Assembly (NCBI RefSeq): GCF_032854445.1
Contig: NC_088301.1
Coordinates: 8,554,281 to 8,618,280, forward strand
Direction: 5' to 3'
Length of the DNA stretch: 64,000 bases
DNA from: Liolophura sinensis
Lineage: Eukaryota > Mollusca > Polyplacophora > Chitonida > Chitonidae
The notes under the pieces were generated by a model. The model did not search any database and was not told the DNA's origin. It saw only the letters and a list, made by a program, of their open reading frames with translations. This document shows positions 39,182 through 48,839 of the stretch, in pieces; within the stretch, counting starts at the first letter, position 1, and each line of letters opens with the position of its first letter. Both the position numbers and the translations under genes were made by a program.

Positions 39182-39245
39182 ATTGGAAATGAACCCGTGC
39201 CTCCCGGTCGGAGTCCCAGATCTCACCAGTGAGCCACGCCACACT
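39182..39245 (-). pseudogene. tRNA-like sequence, probably a SINE head or tRNA relic
   Basis: On the minus strand GTGTGGCGTGGCTCACTGGT gives an A-box-like start, and GGCACGGGTTCATTTCCAAT gives a B-box-like end about 40 bases later. Stem pairing is imperfect. No SINE body of the main family follows. Confidence 0.35.
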
Positions 39246-39249
39246 AAAA

Positions 39250-41170
39250 GAATAAACACGACGGCTGGTATCCAGGTTTCTCGCCTTTATTCTGTATGCT
39301 CTAATGTGTAGTGTGTGCACCTGACGCGTATGCACGACGAGAATTATATTGCGTAACCGCTATAACTTCTTGTTGGGAACAAATCCGCCTATAAAACCTA
39401 TAGGTAAACACGCGTCTGTGGGAAAAGGGTGTCCAGTGTTAAAACAATGTTATTAAAATCACTGTTTTGGGGTTTTTTTCCGCATTCTGCTGACACTCTC
39501 AGAAATCTTGGTTCTTTTGAGAACTGCGTGGTTCTTTGCTCTCATAATTGGTTCTCTATATGTAATATAATCCAAAATATTTGATTACTACTGAAGGTAC
39601 TGATAGGTACTCTCGCGGACGTCAGGCTGATGTGGTTCAATCAACACAGCCGAACGTACTGTGCATTTCATTTAGCCTTGTACCATCGCTGTCTCAGACG
39701 TTGCAAGTAACAGACCCTTGACCACTGAGGCTGTCTGTTCCAATCTATATGTCGCTCGTCAGGTTTACGTCAGAAGGTTTATCAATATCTTGTCGAGGTT
39801 TACTCGTTCCCGCGTCTTCCAACCTAACACTGACCACTGCCGTATAAGTGAAAACAAAAAAACGGCATTAAACATCTATCAACATTTCAGGCGCACACCA
39901 CTAGTCTTTTATCCAACCGCGAAAAAACACATGCCTTAACTATCTCATGCCTTTTGCCTCTTCTCTTTCGTAAGATCTACAAACGAGTATTTTTTACTTT
40001 TCCGCATCTACCCGATTTGAATGAAGAGTTATAATCCAATATGTGACATCTAGAGGAATTATGTAACAAAATTAAGGTGGTAATTAAGTTGGTTATGAAA
40101 ACGATTTCTTAACTGGTAAGAAACTGTAACAATAAAATGTATTAACACATTAACGCAGTTACATTTTAATTAAAATACAGAAGACCACAAGTCAAGCAAA
40201 TGAATTTTAATTGTCTTCTTGACAAAGCCACAACAGAAATGCATGAATATACACAACAATGCCAATATAATTATTATTTTAATTAACATTGTTAACAGAG
40301 ACCGTGGTCCGCACACAATAATGTATTGTTTTACATCTGCAACAAAAATTACAGATGAAACAAAACATAACAAAGACAGGAAGTGTACTATATTGTATCA
40401 GAACAATGTTATCGCAGTATCTAGTAAACTTACAATACTAGCCACCTGTAGAGCAGTGCAAGGAGCCGCTCTCTGCCTTTGACTGTATTAGCTATGGCTA
40501 TAAGTTTAAACACAACGGTTACATACGAGTTATAAGCCAGTGATTTTCTTACGACTAGACCTTAACCCTGGATAACTAGCTGTGTGTGGTGGGGGGGGGG
40601 GGGCGGTGTTTCAAGCAGTTTAAGCCTGTCAGTACCTGGATACAGGGGTCAGTTCATGACCACAGGTCCAGGGGCGGATTGCTAGGCCATGTTTGAGTAC
40701 GCCATGTGACACGCTTGATAAAGAATCACACAGAGAAGGACCGCTTTGTAAAATATGTCAGTCGGCCCCATTTTTTGTCCGTCAGGTCTTAGTATACCAA
40801 GGGTTAGTATATTACTGCCACTCTCTGGAGCTGAGGCACACACACGATGCAATAACCAGCCATAATCTGAACCGGCCCATTCTGGTCGATCACCTAAAGA
40901 ATGTTGTCTGCAAGGCGGTCCATAAATTTGAACATTCATTATGTGAGAGTCCAAGTTCCCATTAAGCACACGTACAGTTCGTGAACGATGCTTGACCTGG
41001 TTGTGTAACATCTGGTGGAAAGCGGACAGGCAGTTTTAAGGCGATCTGTAAAAACAGAACCATATAAAGAATGCATAAGTACTTGTACATATTTTAAGCA
41101 TTGTGTGGTATATCTTAAGTGGTACTGAAATTATACGACAATTATGAAAAGCTACATATTTAATAGCACC
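39250..41170. other. Non-coding stretch beyond the 3' end of Gadd45
   Basis: No exon recognised. A degraded SINE-like tail may lie near 39825-39885 (CCGTATAAGTGAAAAC and CGGCATTAAACATC). A run of 14 G near 40590-40604 is a likely length-variable site. Confidence 0.4.
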
Positions 41171-41179
41171 AAGGGAATT

Positions 41180-41212
41180 TTTATTTCAGATTAACACTAT
41201 TCAGTCTTTATT
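41180..41212 (-). promoter_or_regulatory. Candidate polyadenylation signals for Gadd45
   Basis: Two AATAAA hexamers on the minus strand at 41212-41207 and 41185-41180, about 1.15 kb downstream of the Gadd45 stop codon. They are the first such pair I noticed past the putative last exon; usage is not shown. Confidence 0.35.
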
Positions 41213-41904
41213 AAAAAAAAAATTATTTAAACTATTCAAATTCAAATCATAGTGAGTCACATCTAGTTGTAGGCTGCAGTAAGTACATATATTCCTAGGG
41301 CGATGTGATCATTATAAGATTTATTAACGGTTAATGGTTAATCAACAGATTCACTAATTACCTGACTTTCTGCGACAGAGATCTTCGTTTGATTCACAAC
41401 ACAGTTTATGGTTGAATTCCATCATTGGCATGAACATGATATTCAGTAGATTAAGCCTCATGTCCACAAGTGAATGTTTTTTGAATGGCTTTTGTGTATG
41501 TTTGTTTTTGTTTTGTTTGTTTTTTGTTGTTTTTTTTTTCATTTTTGATTTTCTTTCACAGCAAATGATACAATACGGTATCATTCTTTGCAATACAATT
41601 CCTCTTGCGTATGCCCTTATGAAGTGTTTGTAACCCAAGTCACCCGGAGACAAGTCGTAATCTGGATTCCAAACACTGGGCTCTTGGCTTGAACAACTCT
41701 GGAAAATACAACAGCTTCAACAAATCACTCATGCTTCCTGCATGCAACGTTTCTCTTCCGAGAAGCCTTTTCGCTGCGCGTGTAACCAGGAAAACGACTT
41801 CCATGCAGCCGTATCTGGGGCTCAGCTTCCTGGAAGCGTATACAGATTCCAACAGGATCCGCTCTCCGAGGAAGTCGCCTATTTTCACTAGAATTTGCCC
41901 TAGG

Positions 41905-42072
41905 TTATAGGTTGTCGAGGTTAAAACGAGGCGAAAGTTCAGCTTGGGTCACCACGATGTCCCGAAGTAACCAACGTGTCTCCCGCGAAACATCCCAGGA
42001 TTCTACAGCGCAGATCAGTTTCTTCCTGGAACAATTCGCGCTATGGATTTTTTTTTCTTCCACGAAAACCGT
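41905..42072 (-). other. gadd45: Putative sixth Gadd45 exon (3'UTR exon or alternative C-terminus)
   Basis: The minus strand has an excellent acceptor just before 42072: an upstream CTAAT branch-like motif, a T-rich tract and GTTTGTTTCAG. A matching donor (AAAAAA then GTAAGT) lies at 42325 in exon 5, 36 bases after the Gadd45 stop. Splicing both would make this a 3'UTR exon. If exon 4 joined it directly, the phase-0 junction would stay open for 55 codons (starting TVFVEEKKIHSANC) to TAA at 41907-41905. The 55 residues do not resemble the usual Gadd45 C-terminus. Confidence 0.45.
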
Positions 42073-42325
42073 CTGAAACAAACGAAACAAAATTAAATTA
42101 GTGGATGATCGATATAAACTGCCAAAAAACATAATACCTGAACTTCTTTCATTGAATATAGTTTTCTTATTATAGCCACTCATTGAGTGAGATGCGTTCT
42201 CGAGCAGATGTTGTTTTGTTTCTGTTTTCTCTTTTAAGTTTTTCATCCACATGTTATCAAAATCAATATCCCATTTTATCAGACAAATCAGAAAGGCAAT
42301 AATGCTGCAAACAGAGATTACTTAC
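42073..42325 (-). other. Possible 3'UTR intron of Gadd45
   Basis: 253 bases between the donor GTAAGT (42325 downward) and the acceptor TTTCAG (ending 42073). The stop codon is only 36 bases upstream of the donor, inside the usual 50-55-base limit, so nonsense-mediated decay would not be expected. Confidence 0.5.
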
Positions 42326-42361
42326 TTTTTTGGATTTTTAACAGTTTCATTGACTTGTCCA

Positions 42362-42460
42362 TCAGATTTGAAGGTTGATGACGGGCCATGACAAAACGTT
42401 GCTGGACAAAGCCTTGTTGTAAAACGCACAGACCGCTTTGTCAGCACCGCTGAGTCCATT
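42362..42460 (-). CDS. gadd45: Gadd45 coding exon 5 (C-terminus)
   Basis: The acceptor GTCTCCACAG ends at 42461. The exon encodes 32 residues from NGLSGADKAVCAFYNKALSS to SWPVINLQI, then TGA at 42364-42362. The WPVINL block is the hallmark of the Gadd45 C-terminus. The exon continues as 3'UTR. Confidence 0.93.
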   Translation of the reverse strand, partial: NGLSGADKAVCAFYNKALSSNVLSWPVINLQI

Positions 42461-45435
42461 CTGTGGAGACTGTTAACAAAGAGAACAATGTTAACACCTT
42501 TGTGGTCGAGAACACCCAGGTATTTACAGTTTCCTATGTGTGAATAACACAAGTCATACTTAACTGTAGCAGAAATAAGATAAACTTTAATTTGCCACTT
42601 TAATAAAACTGCTTTGACATATTAGGCCACTTTGAATATATCCATATTTTGAAACTTGAGGTCGTGTCATATAGTCCACATTCTACGCGAGAAATGTATA
42701 AAGTTCATTTGGAAGGAATCTATTCATAAATAATATAACTGTTCATTTTTAAACACTTGATACATACCTGAATGAGAACACAGTTGATTGCACGTGACGT
42801 CAAACTGCTTTTGTCTGCACCACTGGCTTCTTCAGGGAACAGTTCAACCATGTTCTTAGGCGAAGATACCTATGAATAAAGGAAATGTTTGCAGTGATAA
42901 TTTCCATCAAACATAACGCCAAATTTGAATATACGAAGTCAGGTCCTCTGCACTTTAACTATATCACACCTGAATTTTATCCTCTGCATTTGTGATTATT
43001 GCAATTTAAATACCAATAAAGTCGCTAATTTTGATATTTGAAGACACCGTGACTGCACCGTTATAGACGTACTTCTACCATGCAAACTTTACGGTCAGTA
43101 TTTGGGATTCCATGCCGCTTTTTATATGATCATGTGTTCGTACCTTAAGTAAAGGGATGTCGTGTTCCCAGCAGAAAGCCTCCATCAGGGTGTGTTGTAT
43201 GACGACAGTGACATCCTGAGGATTCGTTACCACTGGTAAAAGACATAGCATCACGCCGTCTGGGTCCCTGGTAAAAACAACGAGAAAAGCAGAATAGCAA
43301 ACATTAGCTACATCGCGGGACAGACAACAAACAGGCATTTCTTACAAGCTTCAGGGCCCAGGATTGGGGTAAACAAAGCATAGCCATTGGGGATGCTCCA
43401 GCATCGGCTTATCCAATTCGAGGTCAACGCTTTTCATCCTCTGTCTGAATTTGAATTTTAAATCAATTTAGATCTGCCCATTTTATTTTACGCTAAGAAT
43501 CACAAAAATTCATAATCGCTGAAGTAATGTTAAAACTTTAACATCAATGAGCTTCCTATATTACGCACGGACCTAAATGCCTCATATATACAAACTTAAA
43601 TTGCAGTATCGCCAATTAAATGAATATAGTGCATTGGATTTCTTTTAGTTCAGACAATAAGTCTTAGAAGTTTAACTTTTGCACTTGAGATTACTAATAT
43701 ACAATCCGGATAAAGAAAAATACGGAAAGACACATGTCAGTATGAAACTTACAATTCTAAAAGTTTGGCACACTCGTAAGCCCCTTGCGTCATTCGACCC
43801 TCAGCCCTGGCTTGATTCAAGGTCGTCCTTAGGGCAGAGTTAACACTGACATCTGGCTTACCCCTGCAGGGAGACAAACAAAACACTTAAGGTTATATCA
43901 CTGTAACCACGGGATGCTTTGGCAAAGTATAGCGCAACACGTAAACAGATGTTAAAATAAAAAGTTACATTCATAAAAAAACTAAATAAAATAAAATAAA
44001 CCAGCAGAAACTGTACTGTTGCATGAATATGAAAACACACAACTTGTTTATATACATTGTCCGTGTATTTTAATGAACATAAATACATGTATGTGTTGTT
44101 TGTCGCGGTTATGGCATTATGGAAACCCATACATATATACATGCATGTGTTGTGTCGGATGGTTATGGCATTACGGAAACTCATACATATATACATGCAT
44201 GTGTTGTGTCGGATGGTTATAGCATTGTGGAAACTCATACATAAATACATGCATGTATTGTGTGGGACGGTTATGGCATTGTGGAAACCCATACATAAAC
44301 ACATGCATGTATTGTGTGGGGCGGTTATGGCATTACGGAAACTCATACATATATACATGCATGTGTTGTGTGGGACGGTTATGGCATTATGGAAACCCAT
44401 ACATAAACACATGCATGTATTGTGTGGGGCGGTTATGGCATTGTGGAAACTCATACATAAATATAAGCACGTATTGTGTGGGGCGGTTATGGCATTGTGG
44501 AAACTCATACCTAAATATAAGCATGTATTGTGTGGGACGGTTATGGCATTGTGGAAACTCATACCTAAATACATGCATGTATTGTGTGGGGCGGTTATGG
44601 CATTGTGGAAACTCATACATAAATAAGCTGTTAAGTATGCCGGTTTAGTCACGTAACTTTTTTTCCAAAATATAATGGCGGCCGGATTCAATCATATTCT
44701 AGATTTTGGAAACCCCACAGTAAATATCGTATGGAATGGGAAAGTTCTTAGTTGTGGTTAATGATTGGCTCGTGAAATTTCACACAGCGGTTTAGAAAAC
44801 ACCATCTGATTTCTGAGTAGTCCTACATGTTTGCCTGGTATTCCCCTCGATACCCTCGTAATGCGTCACGTGACCTGCTCATAAGCGCTGGCTCAGCTTA
44901 ACTGTGTTACGAGCAGTTGTGAAATACCGGCTCGGGGGTCAGTGAGTGGAAACCAATATTTACCGGCGGTATGTATTGCATATCAGACCCTGGATACCAA
45001 CACGGTGTATATACATACACAGTTATGTACAGGCGTGGTCATGACATCTGGGTAAACTTATCAGCTTTTGGCAGTTGCCTTAATTGGATTTAGGCCTACA
45101 CAGCTGGCATTTCTTGCTGTAGTGTTTTCCGTTATTTTGACTGTATGAACGGTGCTCAACAACGTACCTGTATATGAATCTATGAAAATATGGCTAAAAT
45201 GAGTGATCATGGCTAGCGCATGCGACATCAAATGACAAATTTCGAAATCACGAAAGATGAAGACAAAGTCGCACATCACTGCCTATTCAGAACGTCAACT
45301 GTTTATACAGGTTGCCATGCATTAGGATAGATGAAGTACATACAAGATGAGAAAAATGCAATGTATATAAATATTTAAATTTACTTACATTTCAAAGCAG
45401 CTCTGGACAACGTCTTCGGTATCAGGGAAAGTCAT
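42362..45435 (-). CDS. gadd45: Gadd45 stress-response protein, five coding exons, 160 residues
   Basis: Gadd45 proteins are small nuclear/cytoplasmic adaptors of the L7Ae/L30e fold. In vertebrates they bind the kinase MTK1/MEKK4 to activate p38/JNK, and also PCNA, p21 and CDK1-cyclin B. The exons are 45435-45389, 43863-43753, 43267-43144, 42869-42768 and 42460-42362; all introns are GT-AG and the phases (2, 2, 0, 0) join without a break. Diagnostic segments are MTFPDTED at the start, GAYECAKLLELDPDGVMLCL, IQHTLMEAFCWEHDIPLL, SRAINCVLIQ and, at the end, VLSWPVINLQI. These match the vertebrate Gadd45 blocks in order, and the length is close to the 159-165 typical of the family. The acidic loop after the LCLL strand in vertebrates is replaced here by VVTNPQD, with little charge. 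Regulation is probably stress-inducible by analogy; not shown by sequence. Confidence 0.95.
42768..42869 (-). CDS. gadd45: Gadd45 coding exon 4
   Basis: 102 bases, phase 0 on both sides, between the acceptor TTCATAG and the donor CAG-GTATGT. It encodes VSSPKNMVELFPEEASGADK and, after SSLT, SRAINCVLIQ. The CVLI strand corresponds to the family's HCVLV block; the PEE-bearing loop is the variable segment. Confidence 0.93.
43144..43267 (-). CDS. gadd45: Gadd45 coding exon 3 (core)
   Basis: 124 bases between the acceptor TTTTTACCAG and the donor AAG-GTACGA. It encodes the core beta strand and helix: DPDGVMLCLLPVV, then NPQDVTVVIQHTLMEAF and CWEHDIPLLK. The intron after LLK is absent in the vertebrate gene as I recall it, where one exon spans this and the next segment. 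Confidence 0.95.
43753..43863 (-). CDS. gadd45: Gadd45 coding exon 2
   Basis: 111 bases between the acceptor CTCCCTGCAG and the donor TT-GTAAGT, phase 2 on both sides. It encodes the first long helix (GKPDVSVNSALRTTLNQARA) and then GRMTQGAYECAKLLE, equivalent to the vertebrate TVGVYEAAKLL block. Confidence 0.93.
44072..44625. repeat. 54-bp minisatellite in Gadd45 intron 1, ten copies
   Basis: GGTTATGGCATT recurs at exact 54-base steps from 44107 to 44593 (one copy has GGTTATAGCATT), so there are ten units with no length change. Each unit also holds ATACATGCATGT or a close variant. Since 54 is a multiple of three, stop-free frames persist through the array on both strands, including a 277-codon minus-strand frame with an 18-residue repeat; it is an intronic repeat, not a protein. 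Early units (TGTCGGATGG) and late units (TGTGGGGCGG) form subtypes. Confidence 0.96.
45389..45435 (-). CDS. gadd45: Gadd45 coding exon 1
   Basis: 47 bases encoding MTFPDTEDVVQSCFE plus two bases of the next codon, ending at the donor AAT-GTAAGT. The short acidic exon ending in phase 2 parallels exon 1 of vertebrate Gadd45 genes, whose proteins also begin Met-Thr. An in-frame TAG lies about 30 codons upstream. This ATG was chosen for family agreement. Confidence 0.85.
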
Positions 45436-45561
45436 GGTTCTCCAAACACCGTGAGAAATATCCACGAAGAGGCGCGCCTGGAGAATGAACAGTTTTCTCG
45501 TGGCCTCAGTGATACTGCAAACGTATAACTAACGTTAAATCCCACAGTAACCGGCTTTTGA

Positions 45562-45602
45562 GCGTCTAAATAGGTCAGGTCTGTCTGCCGCTATTTGATT
45601 GG
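45562..45602 (-). promoter_or_regulatory. Candidate Gadd45 core promoter
   Basis: On the minus strand a CCAAT motif (45602-45598, within GTCAGCCAATCAAAT) is followed by TATTTAG (about 45572-45566), 130 bases before the ATG. The spacing suits a CCAAT plus TATA-like promoter with a 5'UTR of about 100 bases. An alternative is that a 5'UTR intron ends at TTTGCAG near 45513. Confidence 0.3.
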
Positions 45603-45609
45603 CTGACGG

Positions 45610-46410
45610 CGCGAGGGTTTCTTTAATATTCATGAACACGCGTCAACAAGTCTGATCCTGCAAGCACAGCCCCATCTGCCAGTTTGATATCATGCCGCGG
45701 TTGAGATTTTATGTTATGACTGAGTGAAAAGGCTTTGAAATGGCTTGTATATCTAACCGCCGGGGAAATTATAAGATGTAACCGTCGTGTTGGTGTGAAA
45801 ATTAAGCCCGCATGTGGACATTGCTTGTTGTTGACGATTTGCTTCTGCAACACGTGCCCAGTTGTCCTGATGCAGATGCCAATATTTCCGTTGACGAAAA
45901 TAGACTCATGCAAGAGTGGGGGCTGTTATTTTTGGCCCACACAAAGTATCGGACATTATCTATCTCAAAACCACCCACAGCGTGCACGGAACGTAGATTA
46001 ACTTGTAAATTACATCTGGTCGCTGTCTCGAATACATTTTGACGCCGAATTCATATTATAATCCGCTTCGTTTATATTTTACGCACTTTAAAAACACATG
46101 TTTCTGTTATGTAGCTTTTTTAATCCTATATATATGAACCTAGGAAGTATAGTTCGGAAAAAAGCAGGACAAACCAGATTTTCGAATTAAGGAGGATTGA
46201 CGCGATTTAGGGGTGTGTAAAAACACAACGGTGATTTATATGATTACAGGCACCGGAAAAAAAGGTTAGCGACTGAGTTAAGTTGTATTCGGCGTTTAAC
46301 CATCGTGACTAGCGCAACGTAGGCATACATGCGGGATGCGTGATTCGACCTGGCACAATAAGTGTGACGCGTGGTATGTAGTCCACTAGTTACATGTTAT
46401 TTATTTATTT
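45610..46410. other. Non-coding sequence upstream of Gadd45
   Basis: No exon recognised. Overlapping short frames around 45735-46042 lack family similarity. Distal regulatory sequence of Gadd45 would be expected here but cannot be pinpointed. Confidence 0.4.
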
Positions 46411-46412
46411 TC

Positions 46413-46530
46413 CTGAGGATGGTCGTGGGTTTCCCCTGGTTTCCTCCTACAATAATGCTGGCCGCCGTCGTGTAAGCGAAACAGTCTTTGTACAGTGTAA
46501 AACAGCAATCACACAAATAAATGAATAAAT
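46413..46530 (+). repeat. SINE 3' fragment
   Basis: GAGGATGGTCGTGGGTTTCC, then AATAATGCTGGCCGCCGTCG and an eroded end (GTACAGTGTAAAACAGCAAT) with an AAAT-type tail. Confidence 0.85.
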
Positions 46531-46534
46531 TTAT

Positions 46535-47785
46535 TTATTTTATTTGCTTAGTGTTTAACACCATATCTATGAATTTTATGTGTGGAGAAAACACGAAGTG
46601 CAGGCATAAACCACCGATATGTGAATATTCATAAAACACATGAGGTCACGTCATTCTGAAACGATTTTTGTTTTTTGTACTTCACGACAAAAAAAAAAAA
46701 AAACGTTTGAGACTGAAAAAGTAAAAAAAAAACAAAAAAAAACAAACAAACATGCTTTGTCCAATCGCTGCAAGCTTCTGCGCAAATAAATCTCCAGGAT
46801 TGGCCTCTATTTGTTTTTTGTCATGTTTCAGTGATTTTCAGACACCCTTAGGCCTCGATTAGCTTTGTCATTTGATTTATTTCGTGTTACGTGTTGCCCG
46901 TTTAACTGTAGTAATGTATGCTGCAACATATGTCGGTATATACAGGAATATACAACGCTACTGACTGCTTTTCCGACAGACCTGCACGTAGATGCATGTT
47001 TACTTGTGGGAGGAGAAGGGTTGACCGTTGTAGTACACAGTGGACACCAGGGAGGGGATGTCATTAGATGTTGTCGGGGTGGGGTCAAACTTCAGCATGA
47101 CTTTGAAGGAAGGATATTAAGAGTGTTCGATAAGATTAAATATATGGCTTGTATTGTGTTTCGGAACAAACGATGCGCTAAACGGAGTGGGGCCTATGCT
47201 TACATTATATAGTAACGGTGAAACAGCTTATCTAAGTGTTCATATTTAGTGGTTTCCCAAATGTGAAGTTCTACTCACCCTCCCACCCCCACCCTCCCAC
47301 CCCACCCCCCACTCTTCACTCTCGGTGTTTCATCGTGATCTGCTTAGTTTCAGTTTGTTTCATCAAAGACAAAGCTGAGCACAGCTCATGACTGCAAACG
47401 TTTAGCTCCCCACGCATCCCTCACACTTTACACGATGACAAAGGCATAGCTGGGCTCTAGCTGTCACCATTTTAATCTCAGCGTGATTACGGTCTTTGAA
47501 TCCTTACCGAGGCGTTAGTATATGAAAAAAGTTGCCAATAACACAAGTCTTCCTCTCATATTCCAATAAACTAAGCACAATAACGCAATATGTAAATATT
47601 TTAAGTTAAATAAGCTGAAATTAGAGGCAATTAAGGATTCAGAACGTGAATCGGCAATTAACAATGGTCAGTAAGTAGATTTGCAAAGCAGTATGAGTTC
47701 TGAGAAAACTATGAGCAATTATAACGAGTGATTCACGCATGCTAGATAGGAGAGCCGAGGATGGAAAGGCCGCAAATAAACCGAA
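46535..47785. other. Non-coding stretch, nothing firm
   Basis: Includes A-rich tracts near 46690-46750 and a C-rich tract at 47278-47311. The plus-strand frame 46865-47212 matches nothing recognised. Confidence 0.4.
47278..47311 (-). repeat. C-rich tract, possible G-quadruplex on the minus strand
   Basis: Runs of three to six C separated by single A or short CT/TC spacers, so the minus strand offers more than four G runs with one- to three-base loops. Confidence 0.5.
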
Positions 47786-48074
47786 TAGGGGGCTTCAGTG
47801 GCTTAGCTGGTTAGCTCGCAAGCGCAGCGTAATGACCCATGAGTCTCTCACCAATGCGGTCGCTGTGAGTTCAAGTCCAGCTCATGCTGGCTTCCTCTCC
47901 GGCCGTAAGTGAGAAGGTCTGACAGCAACCTGCGGATGGTCGTGGGTTTTCCCAGGGCTATGCCCGGTTTCCACCCACCATAATGCTGGCCGCCGTCGTA
48001 TAAGTGAAATATTCTTGAGTACGACGTAAAACACCAATCAAATAAATAAATAAATAAATAAATAAACCGAATAG
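47774..48074 (+). mobile_element. Full-length tRNA-derived SINE with target-site duplication
   Basis: The best-preserved copy of the main family, at 47789-48059. The head GGCTTCAGTGGCTTAGCTGG holds the A box, and GTGAGTTCAAGTCCAGCTCA the B box. The body runs through TGCTGGCTTCCTCTCCGGCC and GGATGGTCGTGGGTTTTCCC to CATAATGCTGGCCGCCGTCG. It ends ACGACGTAAAACACCAATCA plus (AAAT)n. The flanks AAATAAACCGAATAG (47774-47788, and 48060-48074) form a 15-bp target duplication. Short-unit tails like this suggest mobilisation by an RTE-type LINE (inference). Confidence 0.95.
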
Positions 48075-48684
48075 CGTCGAATTGCAAAGACATGCAGGCT
48101 ATCATACTGAGGATTATTGTTTTTAGTTATTAGTCTTTTAGAAAACAATTAAACCATCTCTGATATACATTCATTGGATTACTACATTTATATCCATCAT
48201 GTCACGGCAAAGTGCGATACCTGTAGCACCAGTTCGTAGAATTCTATGTTTTGTGACGCCCACATAATCGTGGTGACATGTTAATGTGGAACGAAATGTA
48301 CTTGTTGAATATATATGTATAAACTATACATACGCATCATGACCACATTTAACAAGATCGAAGAAGAGTTCAGTGTCAGAAAAAGACTTATCCGCATCGT
48401 TTAGTTTTGACTGAATTTAACCGTGCTGAATTTACAAGGCTTGTTTTTTTCTTAGAGCGATCGATCGTTTTCTTTTCAGTTGTGATCGTTGGCTAGGTGA
48501 CCATAATTTGTAATGTTGCTGTTTTTCAGGAGGGTCGTAAATAGCATGTTATATTGTTTAGCATTCTTTATTTGTGGGTGGCATAACGGAAAGTGAAATG
48601 AACAGCACTTGCGTCAACTTTTGTTTACGGATTGTTCACAGACAGTGTATGTATAATGTGCCTTCTTGCCCCTAGCGGAGCGAA

Positions 48685-48835
48685 TCCATGCCGCCAAAGT
48701 GCCCCGCCACACAGCCCAGAGCACCGAGCGAGATATGCAACAGAAACGTACTATTCTCAATGTTTTTGGTATGACCCGACCTGGGATTGAGTCCTGATCT
48801 GAAATCCAGGCCAGATTGAGTTGCTACAGTTGTGG
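48685..48835 (-). repeat. Second SINE-like family, copy
   Basis: On the minus strand it has a B-box-like GGACTCAATCCCAGGTCGGG followed by TCATACCAAAAACATTGAG, and ends GGGGCACTTTGGCGGCATGG. Both blocks match 36931-37141. Confidence 0.55.
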
Positions 48836-48839
48836 ACTA

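Noticed and set aside
41640-41910. Open frames on both strands just beyond the putative sixth Gadd45 exon
   Set aside because: They lie after the TAA at 41907-41905 in the expected 3'UTR, have no family similarity and overlap on opposite strands.
43858-44691. 277-codon minus-strand open frame with 18-residue repeats (and plus-strand frames in the same place)
   Set aside because: Produced by the 54-bp minisatellite inside Gadd45 intron 1; open in several frames on both strands because 54 is a multiple of three.
45735-46042. Overlapping 88-, 76- and 61-codon frames upstream of Gadd45
   Set aside because: Mutually overlapping, no recognised domain; more likely upstream non-coding DNA.
47848-48105. 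85-codon minus-strand frame, and similar ones at 2545-2844, 31253-31465 and 57260-57532
   Set aside because: Antisense or sense reading of SINE copies; similar peptides recur only because the SINE recurs.
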